This document shows positions 5,540-8,696 of a stretch of DNA of 8,696 nucleotides, in pieces. The notes beneath the pieces were generated by a model. It was not told where the DNA came from. It was given only the letters and a program-made list of their open reading frames with translations, and made no database searches. Both the position numbers and the translations under genes were made by a program. Origin of the DNA: Alphaproteobacteria bacterium (GTDB lineage: Bacteria > Pseudomonadota > Alphaproteobacteria > Zavarziniales > Zavarziniaceae); the NCBI GenBank assembly GCA_021774355.1, contig JAJFJE010000381.1:1-8696 (forward strand), in the 5' to 3' direction. The first letter of the stretch is position 1; each line of letters starts with the position of its first letter.

Positions 5540-5568
5540 TTGACACAATGTCGGTAAAGACGATTGCT
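5540..5568 (+). promoter_or_regulatory. Candidate promoter of the second RTX gene
   Basis: A perfect TTGACA at 5540-5545, preceded by C as in CTTGAC-type alphaproteobacterial -35 boxes, lies about 90 bases before the RTX start. At a 17-base spacing the -10 would be ATTGCT (5563-5568), a poor match. A GACA-CAA-TGTC dyad overlaps the -35, so regulated or activator-dependent initiation is possible. The rest of 5417-5635 shows no gene and no clear gpsA terminator. Confidence 0.35.
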
Positions 5569-5635
5569 TTGCTGTCGTGGATACGCGCCAGAGGCTGAAC
5601 GGCCCGCCCCGCGTTGCGTCAGGGAGGACGGAATA

Positions 5636-6778
5636 ATGGCGATACTCAACGGCACCGCCGGCAACGACGTGCTGAATGGCGGCTCCGCCGACGACGTCAT
5701 CAAGGGCTTTGACGGCAATGACTTTCTCGCCGGCGCGTCCGGCGACGATATCCTCTTCGGCGGCAACGGGATCGACCAGCTGGCCGGGGGCAATGGCGAC
5801 GACCAGCTCGACGGCGGTGCCGGCAACGACCTGTTGGGCGGCGGCAGCGGGGGCGACAGCCTGTTCGGCGGCAGCGGCGACGATATTCTGATCGGCGGAC
5901 CCGGCGCCGACGCGCTGGATGGCGGCGACGGCGTCGATACCGCCGACTACGAAGACAAGACGACCGGCATCACCCTGGACCTCGATGGTGCCAACGCCGC
6001 CGTGGTCCGGGTCGGCGGGGTGTCCGAAGACACGGTGAAGAATATCGAGAACGTCATCGGCAGCAGCGGCAACGACATCATCAACGGCGACGGGATGGAC
6101 AACACCTTCATCGGTGGCGCCGGCCGGGACCAGATGAATGGCGGCAGCGGCTCGGACACCGCCGACTATCTCGACAAGCATGTCTCGGTAGTGGTCACTC
6201 TGCGTGGCGCCAATGCCGCGACGGTCAAGGTCGACGGCATCGCCGAGGACACGCTGCGCAACATCGAGAACGTCAGCGGCGGCAGTGCCGCCGACACCCT
6301 GACCGGCGACGCCCTGAACAACAGCCTGTTCGGCGTGGACGGCAATGACCGGCTGAGCGGCGGCGGCGGCGTCGACCGGGTCGATGGCGGGGCTGGCGCC
6401 GACAAGCTGTTCGGCGGCAATGGCGCGGACCGCCTCTATGGCGGCCTGGGCGACGACCGGCTGGACGGCGGCGCCGACAATGACCGGCTCGACGGCGGTG
6501 CCGGCAAGGACATCCTGATCGGCCATGGCGGCAACGACACCTTCGTGTTCCGGGCCGGTGCCGCCGATGGCGACAAGATCACGGACTTCGACGGCAATGG
6601 CGCCGGCACCGGCGACGCACTGCGCTTTTCCGGCTATGGCCTGGCCGCCGACGGCGCCACCTTCGCCATGCTCAGCGCCACCAAATGGGAAATCGTCTCG
6701 GCCGATGGCAGCCACCACGAGACCCTGACCTTCAGCAACGGCGCAGCCATCGACGCCAGCGACTTCATCTTCGTCTGA
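5636..6778 (+). CDS. RTX calcium-binding protein, likely type I secretion substrate
   Basis: The protein has 380 residues and opens MAILNGTAGNDVL, 20 of 33 residues identical to the start of the first RTX protein. Eleven RTX nonapeptides (6-104) are followed by two tandem 73-residue modules (96-168 and 169-241). Each module has an RTX unit running into DTADY, a 37-residue spacer with DGANAA/RGANAA and EDT..NIENV, then more RTX units. Ten further nonapeptides fill 215-304. The C-terminus (KITDFDGNGAGTGDALRF, ending DFIFV) matches the usual C-terminal region of type I secreted RTX proteins. There is no signal peptide and no catalytic motif. The ATG at 5636 has a strong Shine-Dalgarno, AGGGAGGA at 5621-5628. 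It is probably monocistronic: a promoter-like -35 lies upstream and a strong hairpin follows. The extracellular function is unknown. Confidence 0.92.
   Translation: MAILNGTAGNDVLNGGSADDVIKGFDGNDFLAGASGDDILFGGNGIDQLAGGNGDDQLDGGAGNDLLGGGSGGDSLFGGSGDDILIGGPGADALDGGDGVDTADYEDKTTGITLDLDGANAAVVRVGGVSEDTVKNIENVIGSSGNDIINGDGMDNTFIGGAGRDQMNGGSGSDTADYLDKHVSVVVTLRGANAATVKVDGIAEDTLRNIENVSGGSAADTLTGDALNNSLFGVDGNDRLSGGGGVDRVDGGAGADKLFGGNGADRLYGGLGDDRLDGGADNDRLDGGAGKDILIGHGGNDTFVFRAGAADGDKITDFDGNGAGTGDALRFSGYGLAADGATFAMLSATKWEIVSADGSHHETLTFSNGAAIDASDFIFV
5651..5947 (+). repeat. 11 x 27-bp RTX repeats, N-terminal block
   Basis: These 297 bases encode eleven in-phase nonapeptides (residues 6-104 of the second RTX protein), from GTAGNDVLN to GGDGVDTAD. 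Confidence 0.85.
5921..6358 (+). repeat. Tandem 219-bp modules in second RTX gene
   Basis: Two adjacent 219-bp units (5921-6139 and 6140-6358) encode 73-residue modules. Their 37-residue spacers (105-141 and 178-214) are identical at 20 of 37 positions, with YxDK, GANAA, EDT and NIENV shared. This points to an internal duplication, since diverged. Confidence 0.8.
6278..6547 (+). repeat. 10 x 27-bp RTX repeats, C-terminal block
   Basis: These 270 bases encode ten nonapeptides (residues 215-304), the first two degenerate and the rest regular up to GHGGNDTFV, where the secretion-signal region begins. Confidence 0.85.
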
Positions 6779-6802
6779 TCGCCTTTGCCGGGGGGGCGGG
6801 GA

Positions 6803-6836
6803 GAGCGCCGGCGCGGGGGGCATCGCGCCGGCGCTC
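6803..6836. terminator. Perfect 13-bp hairpin between convergent genes
   Basis: GAGCGCCGGCGCG (6803-6815) and CGCGCCGGCGCTC (6824-6836) pair perfectly around an 8-base loop. The stem begins 25 bases after the second RTX stop and ends 27 bases before the convergent pirin gene's stop, so it can serve both. Only a short TTT follows on the + strand, and none on the - strand. Confidence 0.75.
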
Positions 6837-6863
6837 AAGTTTCCGACCGCAGCCGGGCCGACA

Positions 6864-7745
6864 TCACGGCGCTGCGGGCCGCTCGGCCGGCAGCGGAACG
6901 AATTCCCGGTCGTCGAAATCCGGCAGTTTCATGCGCCCGGCGCGCCAGTCGGCCTTGGCCTGATCGAGCCGTTCCCGCCGCGACGAGACGAAATTCCATT
7001 CAAGGAAACGCGGCCCCAGGGACGTCCCGCCGAGCAACATGACGGTGCTCGGCGCCCGGGCGACGAGATCGACCGGCCCACCCCCGGCAAAGATCGCCAT
7101 CCGCCCCGGGCCGACCGTCCGGCCGCCGCTTTCGACCGCGCCCGCGACCACGAACATGGCCCGTTCGGGATGTTCGGCGGGCACCGTCAGGCGTGCCCCG
7201 GCGGCCATTTCGAGATGGACATAGAACAGCGGCGAATGGGTCCGCACCGGCGCCTGAAGGCCGAAGGCTGTACCGGCGATCAGGCGGCCCCGGACGCCGC
7301 CGGCATCGAACGACACCAGGGCGTCGGCGCCGTAATGGGCAAATTCGGGGTCCGCTTCCTCGGCCTCGGCCGGCAGCGCCACCCAGGCCTGGATGCCATG
7401 CATGCGGTCGCCCTGGGCGCGAGCCTTTTCAAACCGTTCCGAATGGGTAATGCCGCGGCCGGCGACCATCCAGTTGACCTCGCCGGGGTGGATCGCCTGG
7501 ACCGTGGCCAGGCTGTCGCGGTGCATGATCTCGCCGGCGAACAGATAGGTGACGGTGGCCAGGCCGATATGGGGATGGGGCCGGACATCGACCGAGCGCG
7601 CCAGGCCCGCGGCGAAATCGACCGGCCCCATATGGTCGAAAAAGACGAACGGGCCGACCATGCGGCGGGCCGCCTGGGGCAGGACCCGGGCAACCGCGAA
7701 GCCACCGATATCCCGGGCCTTGGGGTCGATCACAAGCTCGATCAT
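6864..7745 (-). CDS. Pirin family protein
   Basis: A 293-residue bicupin of the pirin family, which binds a single metal, usually iron. Bacterial members include quercetin 2,3-dioxygenases such as YhhW and proteins that modulate metabolic enzymes. The N-terminal cupin signature RPHPHIGLATVTYLF (55-69) supplies H57 and H59, and GRGITHSERF (97-106) supplies H101 and E103, so all four metal ligands known from human pirin are present. MHGIQAWVALP (about 114-130 region) is also typical, and the length fits. The ATG at 7743-7745 has a Shine-Dalgarno, AGGGAGG (7756-7750), four bases upstream. It runs in the same direction as the polyketide synthase, 80 bases downstream of it, so a shared transcript is possible. 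Its substrate cannot be inferred. Confidence 0.92.
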   Translation of the reverse strand: MIELVIDPKARDIGGFAVARVLPQAARRMVGPFVFFDHMGPVDFAAGLARSVDVRPHPHIGLATVTYLFAGEIMHRDSLATVQAIHPGEVNWMVAGRGITHSERFEKARAQGDRMHGIQAWVALPAEAEEADPEFAHYGADALVSFDAGGVRGRLIAGTAFGLQAPVRTHSPLFYVHLEMAAGARLTVPAEHPERAMFVVAGAVESGGRTVGPGRMAIFAGGGPVDLVARAPSTVMLLGGTSLGPRFLEWNFVSSRRERLDQAKADWRAGRMKLPDFDDREFVPLPAERPAAP

Positions 7746-7786
7746 GGGGCCTCCCTGGCCGTGCCGGATTGGCGCCCGATCTTGAC

Positions 7787-7805
7787 GCGCCGGCGCGGCC
7801 GGCGC
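7787..7805. terminator. 8-bp GC hairpin between PKS and pirin genes
   Basis: GCGCCGGC (7787-7794) and GCCGGCGC (7798-7805) are perfect complements with a 3-base loop, about 20 bases past the polyketide synthase stop on the - strand. No T run follows, so termination is uncertain; it may only be a partial barrier before the pirin gene. Confidence 0.35.
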
Positions 7806-7825
7806 CAGCCTTCGCGTGCCCCCGC

Positions 7826-8696
7826 TCAGCCGATCAGCCGTTCCAGTTCGTCGAGCAGGGCGGCGGCCGAAGGCACCGCTGCCGCTTCGGCCGGGACCGG
7901 GTCGAAGCGCAGGACCTCGGCCAGCAGGTGCCGGGCGATCTTGTCCAGGGTCGGGTAGTCGAACAGCAGGGAGGCCGGCAGGACCTGGCCCAGGCTGCGG
8001 TTCAGGCGGTTGCGCATGTCGACCGACATCAGGCTATCGAACCCCTGCTCGACCAGCGGCCGGTCAAGGGCGATAGCCTCCTCGTCGCCATAGCCCAGGG
8101 TCTCGCGGGCCAGGTCCTGGAGGTGGCGGCGCAGCAGCGCCGGGCGTTCGGCCGGCAGCACCGCGGCGAGGGCTGCGACCACGTCTCCGGCCGGCGCCCC
8201 ATCGGCCGCTGGGGCCGGCCGGGGCGTGGCGGCCAGCAGGGCGGCGAACAGCCCGGACCGCCCGTCCAGGCCGCGGGCCGCGGCAAAGGCCGGCCAGTCC
8301 ATGGCGGCAACCACGGGCTGGCCCACAGCCTCGCGCAGCACCGCGTCGAGCAGGCGCAGGCCCTGGGCCGGCGGCAGGCCGCCGATGCCCTGGGCAGCGA
8401 AGCGGTCGCTTTCCAGGGCGGCGGCCATGCCGGTTTCTGCCCAGGGGCCCCAATTGATGCTGGTCGCGGCCAGGCCGCGGCGGCGGCGCTCCTGGGCCAG
8501 CCCGTCCATGAAGCCGTTCGCCGCGGCGTAATTGCCCTGGCCCAGATTGCCGATGATCGCCGCCACCGAGGAGAACAGGACGAACAGGTCGAGATCGTGG
8601 TCGAGGGTGGCCTGGTGCAGGTGCCAGGCCGCCCGCACCTTGGGCGCCATGACCGCTTGGAAAGCCGTCCAGTCGAGCGCGCCGAGCATGCCGTCG
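7826..8696 (-). CDS. Type I polyketide synthase, C-terminal KR-ACP part (N-terminus outside window)
   Basis: About 289 residues of the C-terminal end are visible and the frame stays open to the right edge. Counting from the first Met in view, FVLFSSVAA holds the ketoreductase catalytic Ser (40/41), and GQGNYAAANGF holds Tyr54 and Asn58. INWGPWAETGM closes the ketoreductase, which reduces the beta-keto group with NADPH. After an Ala/Pro-rich linker (about 150-175), an acyl carrier domain carries LVEQGFDSLMSVDMRNRL, with Ser219 as the phosphopantetheine site (codon 8033-8035). The protein ends about 40 residues later, at ELERLIG, without a thioesterase or reductase. The residue eight before the catalytic Tyr is Ile, not the Trp of A-type ketoreductases, which favours B-type. 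The upstream domains (KS, AT, perhaps DH/ER) and the product are unknown. Confidence 0.93.
   Translation of the reverse strand, partial: DGMLGALDWTAFQAVMAPKVRAAWHLHQATLDHDLDLFVLFSSVAAIIGNLGQGNYAAANGFMDGLAQERRRRGLAATSINWGPWAETGMAAALESDRFAAQGIGGLPPAQGLRLLDAVLREAVGQPVVAAMDWPAFAAARGLDGRSGLFAALLAATPRPAPAADGAPAGDVVAALAAVLPAERPALLRRHLQDLARETLGYGDEEAIALDRPLVEQGFDSLMSVDMRNRLNRSLGQVLPASLLFDYPTLDKIARHLLAEVLRFDPVPAEAAAVPSAAALLDELERLIG

Overview
The window looks like a chromosomal segment of a high-GC alphaproteobacterium, probably near Rhodospirillales. Three things suggest this. The coding DNA is very GC-rich. The order UPF0262 – low-molecular-weight phosphatase – infA – maf – RNase E/G-like – yacG, with tRNA-Phe nearby, is one I recall from alphaproteobacteria. 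The encoded proteins also match those families well. I cannot name a genus from the sequence alone.

Positions 1-2715 hold a compact housekeeping cluster on the + strand: the tail of a UPF0262 gene, a low-molecular-weight phosphatase, infA, maf, a short RNase E/G homologue and yacG. Several junctions overlap (UPF0262/phosphatase nearly, maf/rng by 13 nt, rng/yacG as ATGA), so translational coupling is likely. Positions 2716-2985 are a strikingly AT-rich leader (about 27% GC over 2761-2910 by hand count) containing several inverted and direct repeats. It precedes a 303-residue RTX (calcium-binding nonapeptide) protein at 2986-3897, which carries an unusual glycine/leucine-rich hydrophobic C-terminal half. 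A GC-rich hairpin, then tRNA-Phe(GAA) at 4060-4135, then gpsA (4391-5416) follow.

A second RTX protein (5636-6778, 380 aa) shares the N-terminus of the first and lies beyond gpsA. It ends at a perfect 13-bp hairpin. On the - strand lie a pirin-family protein (6864-7745) and the C-terminal end (ketoreductase plus acyl carrier domain) of a type I polyketide synthase that runs off the right edge (7826-8696).

Functionally, the left block serves translation, nucleotide sanitation and RNA processing, and gpsA feeds phospholipid synthesis. The two RTX genes appear to be accessory surface or secreted proteins placed around the tRNA-Phe/gpsA core. No type I secretion transporter is in the window, so it must be encoded elsewhere if they are exported. 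The most unusual material is the AT-rich leader with its duplicated hairpins, the RTX/GL-rich fusion protein, and the stripped-down RNase E/G. I see no CRISPR array, insertion sequence or integrase.
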